Source: Roseimicrobium sp. ORNL1 (GTDB lineage Bacteria; Verrucomicrobiota; Verrucomicrobiia; Verrucomicrobiales; Verrucomicrobiaceae). From it: a stretch of 64,000 nt of DNA. Made by a program: the position numbers and the translations under genes. The stretch lies in assembly GCF_011044495.1 (NCBI RefSeq), contig NZ_CP049143.1, forward strand, positions 7,378,001 through 7,442,000, given 5' to 3'. Position 1 is the first letter of the stretch. The number at the start of each line of letters is the position of its first letter. Below the pieces are notes generated by a model, which made no database searches, had not been told where the DNA came from, and saw nothing but the letters and a program-made list of their open reading frames with translations. Positions 32,990-41,224 of this stretch are shown here, piece by piece.

Positions 32990-33739
32990 ATGAACTACAT
33001 CGCCTCCATCACTGACTTCTTCAAAAGCCCCAAGTGGGTAATGAATCTCTTGTTCGCGGGACTCTGTGTCCTGTCCACGATGATCATTCCCGTTCTTGGA
33101 CTCATCGTGCTCGCAGGCTGGTTGATCACCGGCTTCTGGGCCCGGCAGGATGATCGCTTCGAAACATTCCCCGATTTCGATCTCAACCAGTTCAGCACCT
33201 ACCTGCAGCGCGGCGTCTGGCCCTGCCTGGTACTCATCGTGGCCGGCCTCGCCATCGGGTTTGTCATGTGGATCGTCATCATGATTCCCATGTTTCTTCT
33301 CACCATGGTTCTCGGCGGTGGTGGCGATAGCGCTGCCAGCAGCATTCTGGGCGCGCTGCTGGGACTTATTTCCATGGGCCTGTACTTCGTGATGTTTGCG
33401 GTGATTAATCTGGTGATCATTCCGCTGGGTCTCCGTGCGACGCTCATGCAGGACTTTGCGACGGCCTTCAATCTGGACTGGGTGAAGCGCTTCGTGATTC
33501 TCATGTGGAAGGAGATTCTGATTAGCAGCCTCTTCATGATGGCAGCATCGATGGTGCTCATGTTTGGAGGTATGATTGCGCTGTGCGTGGGGATGTTTGC
33601 AGGCCTTGCCCTTGTGTATTTTGCCTGGGCGCACCTGACGAAGCAGCTCTACTTGCTCTTCCTCAGCCGCGGTGGTGACCCCATTCCAGTCAGCCCGAAG
33701 CTCACCGGTGCGACGACCACTCCTCCGCAGCTCGGTTAA
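32990..33739 (+). CDS. DUF4013-like membrane protein
   Basis: This is a 249-residue integral membrane protein with about six helices. The N-terminus MNYIASITDFFKSPKWVMNL, the loop GWLITGFWARQDDRFETFPD and the Gly-rich helix regions fit the DUF4013 group, which has unknown function. The C-terminal cytoplasmic end is short (SPKLTGATTTPPQLG). Followed by a strong terminator. It may form a pair with the secreted helical protein 114 bases upstream, but there is no overlap to prove it. Confidence 0.72.
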   Translation: MNYIASITDFFKSPKWVMNLLFAGLCVLSTMIIPVLGLIVLAGWLITGFWARQDDRFETFPDFDLNQFSTYLQRGVWPCLVLIVAGLAIGFVMWIVIMIPMFLLTMVLGGGGDSAASSILGALLGLISMGLYFVMFAVINLVIIPLGLRATLMQDFATAFNLDWVKRFVILMWKEILISSLFMMAASMVLMFGGMIALCVGMFAGLALVYFAWAHLTKQLYLLFLSRGGDPIPVSPKLTGATTTPPQLG

Positions 33740-33766
33740 AGCCTTCATTTAAAGTAATTTACGCTG

Positions 33767-33803
33767 CAAGGCGGGCTGGAAACGGCCCGCCTTGTTTGCT
33801 TTT
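33767..33803 (+). terminator. Rho-independent terminator after the DUF4013-like gene
   Basis: Stem CAAGGCGGGC (33767-33776) pairs with GCCCGCCTTG (33785-33794), followed by TTTGCTTTT. Confidence 0.85.
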
Positions 33804-33911
33804 CGAGCCGGAGGCATCGGAACAGTGTCTGAAGGTAGCTGCCTCCTCCTGTAAGAAGCCCGGGAAAGGAGGCGTTCCGTCCTCCCGAAAATCGCTAGAA
33901 CTCCTACTTTC

Positions 33912-35249
33912 ATGCCCCACAAACACGCCAGTCGTCGTCGTTTCCTCACTGCGGCCGCCGCCTCCGCTGCCGCCCCCTTCATCCTTCCGGGCCGCGTCTG
34001 GTCGGCGGACGTGCCACCCAGCGAGAAGCTCCGCATGGGCTTCATCGGCATGGGCACCCAGGCTCGTGGCCTGCTGAGCAAGTTCCTCGGTGACGAGCGC
34101 GTCCTGGTCACTGCCGTGTGCGACGTCGACACCGACCGCCGCAACGCCGCCAAAGAGAAGGTCGACACCAAGTACGGCAACAAGGACTGCAAGGCCGTGA
34201 ACGATTTCCGTGAAATCACGGAGAGCAAGGACTTCGATGCCGTGTGCATCGCCACGCCCGACCACTGGCACGCCGTCATCTCCATTTCCGCCCTCTCGAA
34301 CGGCAAGGACGTGTATTGCGAAAAGCCCCTGACGCACAACATCCACGAAGCCGTGGCCGTGACCGCCGCCGCCCGCCAGCACAACCGCGTGCTGCAGACC
34401 GGCTCCATGCAGCGCAGCATGAGCGAATTCCGCATCGCTGCCGAGCTCGTGCGCAACGGTGTCATCGGCGACATCAAGACCGTGGAGACCAGCTTCGGTG
34501 ATCCGGCCAAGCCGAACGCCAATCCCGAGGAGCCCATGCAGCCCGGCCTCGACTGGGATCGCTGGTGCGGCCCGGGCCCGCTGGTGCCGTACAGCCCCGT
34601 GCTCAGCCCACGTGGCGTGCACCAGGGTTTCCCTGCCTGGCGCATGACCCGCGAATTCGGCGGCGGCATGATCACCGACTGGGGCGCGCATCACATCGAC
34701 ATCGCCCAGTGGGGTCTCAACATGGACGGCAGCGGTCCGGTGGAAGTGAAGGCTCCCGCCGACTGGGACAGCCCGAAGGCCCGCGGCGCGCAGCTCATCT
34801 ACGCGAACGGTGTGGTGCTCACGCACGTGAATGGCAAGGGCTGCAGCTTCTTCGGCACCGAGGGTGAAGTGCATGTGAACCGCGGCAAGTTCGAGCTCGT
34901 GCTCGGCGGGAAGCGCAAGTTCGGCTTCTGGGACAAGGAAGTGGACAAGGGCACCAGCCTGCAGCGCGAGTACACCCTGGCAGAGCGCGAATTCCTCGCG
35001 AATGCCAAGGTGAAGCTCTACAACAGCAAGGACCAGATCCAGGACTTCCTCGCTTGTGTGAAGAGCCGCGAGAAGCCGGTTTGCGACGTGGCCATCGGCG
35101 CTAGCAGCGCCATCGCCTGCCACCTGATGAACTTCGCTTACTGGTACAACGGCAGCTTCAAGTGGGACCCCGCCAAGACCAACTTCGTCAGCGGCGGCGA
35201 TCCCAAGTGGCTCACCCGCGAGTACCGCGGCGAGTTCAAGGTGGCCTGA
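33912..35249 (+). CDS. Gfo/Idh/MocA family oxidoreductase with Tat signal
   Basis: This is a 445-residue NAD(P)-dependent sugar oxidoreductase exported by the Tat pathway. The twin-arginine signal is SRRRFLTAAAASAAAPF. The Rossmann domain follows with MGFIGMGTQARGLLSKFLGD, then CIATPDHWHAVI and the catalytic-lysine motif CEKPLTHN. The C-terminal alpha/beta domain has GGMITDWGAHHIDIAQWGLN, typical of the large planctomycete/verrucomicrobial branch. Substrate unknown, probably a sugar or inositol derivative in the periplasm. A second member is at 54187-55644. Single-gene unit between two strong terminators. Confidence 0.92.
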   Translation: MPHKHASRRRFLTAAAASAAAPFILPGRVWSADVPPSEKLRMGFIGMGTQARGLLSKFLGDERVLVTAVCDVDTDRRNAAKEKVDTKYGNKDCKAVNDFREITESKDFDAVCIATPDHWHAVISISALSNGKDVYCEKPLTHNIHEAVAVTAAARQHNRVLQTGSMQRSMSEFRIAAELVRNGVIGDIKTVETSFGDPAKPNANPEEPMQPGLDWDRWCGPGPLVPYSPVLSPRGVHQGFPAWRMTREFGGGMITDWGAHHIDIAQWGLNMDGSGPVEVKAPADWDSPKARGAQLIYANGVVLTHVNGKGCSFFGTEGEVHVNRGKFELVLGGKRKFGFWDKEVDKGTSLQREYTLAEREFLANAKVKLYNSKDQIQDFLACVKSREKPVCDVAIGASSAIACHLMNFAYWYNGSFKWDPAKTNFVSGGDPKWLTREYRGEFKVA

Positions 35250-35300
35250 GGTCAACGCCAAGCCTGAGGGCCCCACTCCGGCCTGCCCATCAAACAATCC

Positions 35301-35335
35301 AAAGACCGCGGAAGGAACCTTCCGCGGTCTTTTTG
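35301..35335 (+). terminator. Rho-independent terminator after the first Gfo/Idh/MocA gene
   Basis: A perfect 15-bp stem (AAAGACCGCGGAAGG / CCTTCCGCGGTCTTT) has a 2-base loop, then TTTT runs. Works in both directions in principle. Confidence 0.9.
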
Positions 35336-35420
35336 TTTCCCATCCTCCGCACCTCGGAGAAGCAGGCGGTGATACCACCAACGGTTGAAAAAGGGTCTTA
35401 GTACAGGAAGCGAACGACTA

Positions 35421-35592
35421 GGCAAAGGAGCGTGGACACTCTTGTCCGCCGTTCTGTTGCGCAGCGACCTCCATCATGTGGAAACAACTCGTGACGCTTC
35501 TGGAGCAGCTGGTGGGAATGTGGCCTTGCCTGCCAGATGAAAGAGGGTGGTATGTCAGGGATGGCGGACAAGAGTGTCCGCGCTCCTTTGCA
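35421..35592. repeat. ~172-bp palindrome-ended element, copy 1
   Basis: The left arm at 35422-35450 (GCAAAGGAGCGTGGACACTC...) and the right arm at 35563-35591 are 29-base inverted repeats with a single mismatch. The 112-base centre (GTTCTGTTG, GCGACCTCC, GTGACGCTT, TGGCCTTGC blocks) recurs in copy 2 at 48496-48665 in the same orientation. Small terminal palindromes and a conserved centre make it REPIN- or MITE-like. No coding capacity. The bases from here to the leuC promoter hold A/C-rich leader sequence only. Confidence 0.9.
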
Positions 35593-35788
35593 AGGTGCGG
35601 CGCTTCATCGTTGGGATTGAACGGTTCCTCACAGGACTCGCGCCGAGACCTGTTTTCAACTCTTCCGAGTATGACGGCTTGAGAATGAGGCCGGTGAACC
35701 GAGCGCGAGCGCCCCAAACAACAACCGCTCAACCATCGCAAACCACCGCTCAGCAACCGCAAACTCCCCTCAACTCCCTCTCCCGCCA

Positions 35789-35816
35789 TTGCACCCTTGC
35801 AGAACCATGTTAGACT
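35789..35816 (+). promoter_or_regulatory. Possible promoter of leuC
   Basis: TTGCAC at 35789-35794 and TAGACT at 35811-35816, spacer 16 bases, lie 58 bases before the leuC ATG. Match to the sigma-70 consensus is partial. Inferred only. Confidence 0.35.
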
Positions 35817-35873
35817 CATTCCCCCCGCCCCGTCCGGATGGCGGTTTCACTCGTAAGTAAGGAATCACGCAAC

Positions 35874-37286
35874 ATGGGCAAGACACTCTTCGCAAAAGTC
35901 TGGGAATCGCACTCCGTCGCCACCCTTTCCAATGGGCAGACTCAGCTTTTGATTGATACCCATTTGATTCACGAGGTGACCAGCCCCCAGGCATTCGGCA
36001 TGCTGCGTGATCTGGGACTGAAGGTCGCCTACCCGAGCCGCACCTTTGCCACCGTGGACCACATCGTGCCCACGGATGTGCAGACCGAGCCTTTCGCCGA
36101 CCCGCTCGCCGCGGAGATGATCAAGGAACTCCGCCGCAATGCGGAAGAGTTCGGCGTGACCTATTTCGACCTGAGCACCGGCAAGCAGGGCATCGTGCAC
36201 GTGGTGGGACCCGAGCAGGGCATCACCCAGCCTGGCACGACCATCGCCTGCGGTGACTCCCATACCGCCACGCACGGTGCGTTCGGTGCGATCGCCTTCG
36301 GCATCGGCACCACCCAGGTGCGCGACGTGCTCGCCACGCAGACCATGGCGCTCAGCCCCATGAAGGTCCGCCGCATCAATGTGGACGGCACCCTGCGTCC
36401 CGGCGTGTATGCGAAGGACGTCATCCTGCACATCATCCGCCTCCTCGGCGCCGGTGGTGGCAAGGGCTTCGCCTATGAATACGGCGGCAGCGTCTTTGAC
36501 GGCTTCACGATGGAAGAGCGCATGACCGTGTGTAACATGAGCATCGAAGGCGGTGCCCGTTGCGGTTATGTGAATCCCGACCTCAAGACCTTTGAATACC
36601 TCAAGGGCCGTCCCTACGCGCCGAAGGGCGCCGAGTGGGATGCCGCCGTGCAACACTGGACTGCCATCGCCTCCGATCGCGACGCGCAGTATGACGACGT
36701 GGTGAACATCAAGGCGGAAGACGTGCCGCCGACCGTGACCTGGGGCGTGAGCCCGGACCAGGCCATCGCCGTGACCGAAGCCGTCCCCACCGTGGACAGC
36801 GCTGGCAGCGACGAGCAACGCGTGAGCATCCAGGAAGCACTGGAGTACATGAAGCTCGAAGGCGGCGCGCCCATCAAGGGCACCAAGATCGATGTAGCCT
36901 TCGTCGGCTCCTGCACGAACGGACGCCTGAGCGACTTCCGCGAAGTGGCGAAGTTCCTGAAGGGCAAGAAGGTGGCCAGCCATGTGAAGGCCATCGCCGT
37001 TCCCGGATCCCAGATCGTCGCCGTGATGGCGGAGAAGGAAGGCCTGAACAAGGTCTTCACCGACGCTGGCTTTGAATGGCGTGGTGCCGGCTGCTCCATG
37101 TGCCTGGCCATGAACCCCGACAAGCTCGTGGGCGACCAACTCTGTGCCAGCTCCAGCAATCGCAACTTCAAGGGACGTCAGGGCAGCCCCACCGGCCGCA
37201 CCATTCTCATGTCCCCTGTGATGGTCGCCGCCGCTGCCGTGACTGGTGAAGTGGCGGATGCGCGCGAAGTGTTTGAGTTGGCGTAA
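35874..37286 (+). CDS. leuC: 3-isopropylmalate dehydratase large subunit
   Basis: This 4Fe-4S aconitase-fold enzyme subunit of leucine synthesis isomerises 2- to 3-isopropylmalate with LeuD. It has 470 residues, the usual length. The cluster cysteines are Cys347 (GSCTNGR), Cys407 and Cys410 ([11 protein letters not shown]), the same numbers as in E. coli Leu[22 protein letters not shown] is the substrate-domain signature. The ATG at 35874 follows a GGA ribosome binding site. LeuD is not next to it in this window; nadB follows instead after two repeats. A clear terminator ends the unit. Confidence 0.97.
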   Translation: MGKTLFAKVWESHSVATLSNGQTQLLIDTHLIHEVTSPQAFGMLRDLGLKVAYPSRTFATVDHIVPTDVQTEPFADPLAAEMIKELRRNAEEFGVTYFDLSTGKQGIVHVVGPEQGITQPGTTIACGDSHTATHGAFGAIAFGIGTTQVRDVLATQTMALSPMKVRRINVDGTLRPGVYAKDVILHIIRLLGAGGGKGFAYEYGGSVFDGFTMEERMTVCNMSIEGGARCGYVNPDLKTFEYLKGRPYAPKGAEWDAAVQHWTAIASDRDAQYDDVVNIKAEDVPPTVTWGVSPDQAIAVTEAVPTVDSAGSDEQRVSIQEALEYMKLEGGAPIKGTKIDVAFVGSCTNGRLSDFREVAKFLKGKKVASHVKAIAVPGSQIVAVMAEKEGLNKVFTDAGFEWRGAGCSMCLAMNPDKLVGDQLCASSSNRNFKGRQGSPTGRTILMSPVMVAAAAVTGEVADAREVFELA

Positions 37287-37312
37287 GCAAGCTAGAGCAC
37301 CCAGAGACGATA

Positions 37313-37345
37313 AAAGGGCCGCAGGAAACTAGCGGCCCTTTTTCG
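37313..37345 (+). terminator. Rho-independent terminator after leuC
   Basis: Stem AAAGGGCCGC (37313-37322) pairs with GCGGCCCTTT (37332-37341), followed by TT. Lies 27 bases after the stop codon. Confidence 0.88.
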
Positions 37346-37462
37346 TGTCTTGGGATGGTGATGGCGTGCGACCCCGAAATGAGGGCAGGAGCACCCATAA
37401 GCATCAACCTGAAGATTTCATTTGCACCGGAGGGACAATGGCCTGCGAGTTCATCGTCGAAA

Positions 37463-37760
37463 CGAACACTCTCTCGAGCCCCTGAGGTACCCTTGGCTCT
37501 GCATCTTAACGCCCCTCCAAAAAATGGGACGGTAGGGATGCGCTCCTGCGCGTCCGTAGATAGTGGGCGGAGGCGGAGGAGCTGCCACGTGGCGAGGCCG
37601 TTTCGTGTCGCAGTTCCACACCACCTCCGCCCGCCTGAAGTCGGACGCGCAGGAGCGCATCCCTACCGCCTCTTTGGTGGAAGGGCGTTTGCCTTTAAGG
37701 GCGTAGTCCGCAGAACTGCTTCGACTGTGCCTCATAGGCCACTGCGAAAGGCACGTGCTC
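37463..37760. repeat. ~300-bp inverted-repeat element, copy A
   Basis: Internal arms at 37531-37556 and 37642-37667 (GGTAGGGATGCGCTCCTGCG...) are a perfect 26-base inverted repeat around an 85-base centre. Similarity to copy B at 55736-56036, which is in the opposite orientation, continues outward for about 70-90 bases on each side, from GAGCCCCTGAGG on the left to GCTTCGACTGTG on the right. No gene is supported inside, although a short frame is shared by both copies. Confidence 0.9.
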
Positions 37761-37805
37761 GCCCAGCGGAGGCTTCGGCACGCTCTCATTTGGGTCAATG
37801 CGTAT

Positions 37806-37886
37806 GGCAGGAATGCCCCCACTCCTTGAAGTGACGCAGGCCGCACCCAAGGATCGGGGACATTCCTGTCCCCGATGGAGGGTGGC
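37806..37886. repeat. Repeat doublet of the GCAGGAATGCCCCC family
   Basis: The first 26 bases (37806-37831) are identical to 27837-27862. The right part (37852-37880, AAGGATCGGGGACATTCCTG) is an inverted, diverged unit. It directly abuts the 300-bp element. The rest of the 37287-37994 gap has no gene I can support. Confidence 0.82.
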
Positions 37887-37994
37887 CGCTCGCATGATCC
37901 ATTTTTCTCCGATGCACTCTATTCATCGCACACCACCCTCGCACTTTTCCACCCCACCACTTGCATCTAAGCGACTCCGCAACGAAATCGTCGG

Positions 37995-39596
37995 ATGCAC
38001 GAATACGACTTTATTGTCGTGGGCAGCGGAGCTGCCGGGCTCACTGCGGCATTGAGGGCCGCCAGACACGGCAAGGTGGCCGTGATTACCAAGAAGAGCG
38101 CGGAGGATTCCAACTCCGCCTGGGCTCAAGGAGGCGTGGCCTGTGTGCAGAGCGAAGAGGACTCCATCGACCAGCATGTCCAGGACACGCTCATCGCCGG
38201 CGGTGGCCTGTGCAAAGAGGACGTGGTACGCACCATCGCGAGCGAAGGTCCCGCACGCATGGCAGAACTCATCGCGCTGGGAGTGCAGTTCGACCGGCGC
38301 GAGGTGAATGGCACGCTGGAGTTTGACCTCACCCGCGAGGGCGGCCACACGCGCCGCCGGGTGCTGCATCACCACGATGCCACCGGAAAGGAAATCTCGG
38401 ACAAGCTCGTGGCCGCTGCGAAGGCGGAGCCGAACATCACCCTGCTGGAGAATCACTACGCCATCGATCTCATCACCACGGCGAAGCTTGGCTTTGTCTC
38501 GGAGGATCGTGTCATCGGCGTCTACGTGCTGGATGAAACCAGCGGCGACGTGAGGGCCATGCGTAGCGACCGCATCATCCTGGCGACCGGCGGGTGTGGG
38601 AGGGTGTATCAATACACCACCAATCCTCGTGTAGCCACCGGCGACGGCGTGGCCATTGCCTGGCGTGCCGGAGCGCAGGTGGCGAACATGGAGTTCATCC
38701 AGTTCCACCCCACCTGTCTCTACCATCCGCAGAAGCGCTCGTTCCTCATCACCGAGGCCATGCGTGGCGAGGGCGCGGTCCTCGTTGGGAAGGACGGCAA
38801 GGAATTCATGCACCGCTATGATCCGCGTGGTTCCCTCGCGCCTCGCGACATCGTGGCGCGCGCGATTGACCACGAGATCAAGCGCACCGGCGGTCCCTGT
38901 GTGTATCTGGACATCACGAGCAAGCCGGCAGACTTCATCCTCGCGCACTTCCCGAATATCTACAAGGCATGCCAGGACGTGGGCATCGACATCACGAAGG
39001 AGCCCATCCCCGTGGTGCCTGCGGCCCACTACCAGTGTGGCGGCGTGCGCACGGATGTGAATGGCGCCACCAGCCTCCGCGGCTTGTGCGCTGTGGGTGA
39101 AGTGGGATGCACCGGCCTGCACGGGGCGAACCGCCTCGCGAGCAACTCCCTGCTGGAGTGCTTCGTCCTAGGCCATCGCGCCGTGGACTTCCTGATGCAC
39201 AAGCTGCCCATGGGTCGCGAGGAGTTGCAAGAGTACGAAATTCCCCCGTGGCAGAGCGGCGATGCGCAGAACATCGATGAGCTGGTGGTCATCTACCACA
39301 ACTGGGACGAAATCCGCCGCCTCATGTGGGACTACGTCAGCATCGTGCGTACATCGAAGCGACTGCAGCGCGCTGCGGCACGTCTGCGCAATCTGAAGCG
39401 CGAGGTGCAGGAGTTCTACTGGCACTACCGTGTCACCGCCGAGGTGCTGGAACTGCGCAACCTCGTGGAGTGCGCTTCACTCATCGTCGACTGCGCCGTG
39501 CGCCGCCATGAGAGCCGTGGCCTGCATTACACGCTGGACTATCCCAACGTGGATGCCACCAAGCCGCCACAGGATACGGTGTTGCGCAGGTATTAG
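37995..39596 (+). CDS. nadB: L-aspartate oxidase
   Basis: This FAD enzyme of NAD synthesis oxidises L-aspartate to iminoaspartate, which NadA uses. It has 533 residues. FAD-binding motif YDFIVVGSGAAGLTAALRA is at the start, SNSAWAQGGVACV follows, then the active-site region REGGHTRRRVLHHHDATGKE and the covalent-type loop RGLCAVGEVGCTGLHGANRL with ASNSLLE. The C-terminal helical domain is complete. Belongs to the succinate dehydrogenase/fumarate reductase flavoprotein family; the HHHDATG and the context fit NadB. nadA and nadC are not in the window. Confidence 0.95.
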   Translation: MHEYDFIVVGSGAAGLTAALRAARHGKVAVITKKSAEDSNSAWAQGGVACVQSEEDSIDQHVQDTLIAGGGLCKEDVVRTIASEGPARMAELIALGVQFDRREVNGTLEFDLTREGGHTRRRVLHHHDATGKEISDKLVAAAKAEPNITLLENHYAIDLITTAKLGFVSEDRVIGVYVLDETSGDVRAMRSDRIILATGGCGRVYQYTTNPRVATGDGVAIAWRAGAQVANMEFIQFHPTCLYHPQKRSFLITEAMRGEGAVLVGKDGKEFMHRYDPRGSLAPRDIVARAIDHEIKRTGGPCVYLDITSKPADFILAHFPNIYKACQDVGIDITKEPIPVVPAAHYQCGGVRTDVNGATSLRGLCAVGEVGCTGLHGANRLASNSLLECFVLGHRAVDFLMHKLPMGREELQEYEIPPWQSGDAQNIDELVVIYHNWDEIRRLMWDYVSIVRTSKRLQRAAARLRNLKREVQEFYWHYRVTAEVLELRNLVECASLIVDCAVRRHESRGLHYTLDYPNVDATKPPQDTVLRRY

Positions 39597-39617
39597 AAGC
39601 TCACCCTTCGAGCTTCT

Positions 39618-40601
39618 TCACCCTTCACCCCGCCGCGCTGCAATCTGCGCCTGGTCTTCCTCGCTCAAGCGGGTCAGGAAGGTCTTGAAAGGTTCACCCC
39701 ACTCGGTGGTAAAGGTGGCCATGTTCGCATCCAGCGTATCAAGACGGGCGAAGACTTTGCTGCCATCCTTGCTGGTCCACATACGGTAGCGCTGGGACTC
39801 CATCTTCTGACGCCGTGCATCCACCGCCTTCTTGCTGTCCGCCACGGCGATCTCCAGGCGCTTCAGGTAGGCCTTGGTGTAGGCGCTGCCCTCACCCGCG
39901 GATTTCTCGTTATAGCCGGCGATGCGCTCAATCTCGGTACCGTCCGGGAGCGTGATTACCACCGTCGGATAACCTTTGGCTTCCAGCTTCGACTTGAAGT
40001 CGCGATAGTACGGGCTCTGACGGGTGTCGGCATCGCCGTAGTTGATGCGCAGGGGGATGAACTGCTCCGTCACCAGCGTGCGGAAGTCGGGTGTCAGCAC
40101 CAGCGTATTCTCCAGCGCCTGGGCCGCACTGCTTCCCTGATGCGTGAAAAGGATGAGTATGGGCTTGCCCGTCCGGCGCGCGTCCTGCGTGGCGGTGGTG
40201 AGGCTGCTGTGCCAGCCCACCCGTCCGAAACCCTGCACCTGCGTCTGGACCACATTGGAGAAATCGAATACGCCGCCTTCACCCGCGGCGCCACCTGCTG
40301 CAGCTCCCGCTCCCGCACCACCAGCCCCGCTTGCGCCAGCGAGGGCCTGTCCGTTATTCATCAGGCCGTGAAGCCCATTCTCAGGCCCGGCTGGCTTTCC
40401 CCCTTCTCCCTGTCCGTCTGCTTTCTCAGGTTTTTTCTGCTTCTTTGGTTTCTTCCCAAAAGTCTCGGCCCGGTACTTGGCCTTGACGAATGCGAGCTTC
40501 GCCCGGTCGGGGAGCTGGCGCGCCACGTGACACTGCGTCAGCAGCAGGCACGGCAGGAGCAGCAGCAGATGGGCGCGTGGACTCACAGTGCGAAGCATCA
40601 T
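39618..40601 (-). CDS. Thioredoxin-fold lipoprotein lacking the CXXC
   Basis: This is a protein of about 327 residues. The N-terminus is a lipoprotein signal (HLLLLLPCLLLTQC), followed by a Lys/Gly-rich linker (KKPKKQKKPEKADGQ) to about residue 130. Then comes a thioredoxin-like domain: GWHSSLTTATQDARRTGKPI, LILFTHQGSSAAQ, TLVTEQFIPLRINYGD, YPTVVITLPDGTEI. At the usual CXXC position the sequence is HQGSSAAQ, with no cysteine, so it cannot do disulfide exchange and may serve as a binding domain. The ATG overlaps the stop of the upstream lipoprotein gene (TGATG). Convergent with nadB. Confidence 0.78.
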   Translation of the reverse strand: MMLRTVSPRAHLLLLLPCLLLTQCHVARQLPDRAKLAFVKAKYRAETFGKKPKKQKKPEKADGQGEGGKPAGPENGLHGLMNNGQALAGASGAGGAGAGAAAGGAAGEGGVFDFSNVVQTQVQGFGRVGWHSSLTTATQDARRTGKPILILFTHQGSSAAQALENTLVLTPDFRTLVTEQFIPLRINYGDADTRQSPYYRDFKSKLEAKGYPTVVITLPDGTEIERIAGYNEKSAGEGSAYTKAYLKRLEIAVADSKKAVDARRQKMESQRYRMWTSKDGSKVFARLDTLDANMATFTTEWGEPFKTFLTRLSEEDQAQIAARRGEG

Positions 40602-41080
40602 CACCGCGAGCCTCCCAGAGAACCAGACATGGACCCCGGCTGATAGCCTCTCCACATGGCGCCGCCTCCTGCAGCGCCGTAGTTGGAGCTGTTCAGGTCA
40701 CCTCCCTGTTGGTTGTAGGGCCGGTAAAAACCACCCGCCGCTCCGGCGCTGGGGAGCACCTGCTCCACCGGGTTACCTCCGGTGGGGATGCCGAGCTGGC
40801 GTTTTTGAGCATCGGAGATCTCATGCCGCGCCCAGGCCATGTCCTGCGCCTGGTTGGGAATATTGTTCTGGATGGAGCGCCGGCGGTCATTGTACTCCTG
40901 CTGGCTGATCTCCCCACGGCTCAACTGGCCCTCGATGATGGCAATCTGTGACTGCGCCATCTCCTCCGCCTTCGCATAATAACGATCCATCTGCGCCGCA
41001 GTGGGGGTGGTGCTGGAGCAGGAGCTCAGCGCCAATGCCCCCAGGAGGAGGGCGGTTGCCGATAGAGAGCGGAGAATCAT
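40601..41080 (-). CDS. Small lipoprotein coupled to the thioredoxin-fold lipoprotein
   Basis: This is a 159-residue lipoprotein with lipobox LALSSC. The mature part has a helical segment (AQMDRYYAKAEEMAQSQIAI, QLSRGEISQQEYNDRRRSIQ), then a Gly/Asn/Ser-rich tail (GGAMWRGYQPGSMSGSLGG). The tail looks flexible. No family recognised. Stop codon overlaps the next start codon, so both are made together and probably sit in the same membrane. Confidence 0.75.
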   Translation of the reverse strand: MILRSLSATALLLGALALSSCSSTTPTAAQMDRYYAKAEEMAQSQIAIIEGQLSRGEISQQEYNDRRRSIQNNIPNQAQDMAWARHEISDAQKRQLGIPTGGNPVEQVLPSAGAAGGFYRPYNQQGGDLNSSNYGAAGGGAMWRGYQPGSMSGSLGGSR

Positions 41081-41224
41081 GAGGGAGAAATTCTAAGGAG
41101 TGGGCAGAACGATTTCAACGAAAACTACCGCCACGCTGAAGGCATGGACATCCCGGACCGGGAACGGTTCATTCCAAGCATTCTACCAGGACTGCATCTG
41201 GCACAGCAGCCCGGGACATGCCGC

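Noticed and set aside
33759-35381. Long open frame (540 codons) on the minus strand across the first Gfo/Idh/MocA gene
   Set aside because: It mirrors the codon bias of the real gene (GC-rich third positions); the protein is low in motifs and rich in Ala, His, Val and Gly, and the plus-strand gene is unmistakable.
35421-37886. Closely spaced repeats as a CRISPR array
   Set aside because: The repeats are inverted pairs of different families, not direct repeats with unique spacers, and no cas gene is present.
39596-39616. Small hairpin GAAGCTC/GAGCTTC between nadB and the thioredoxin-fold gene as a terminator
   Set aside because: Stem of 7 bp without a T tract; could be chance.
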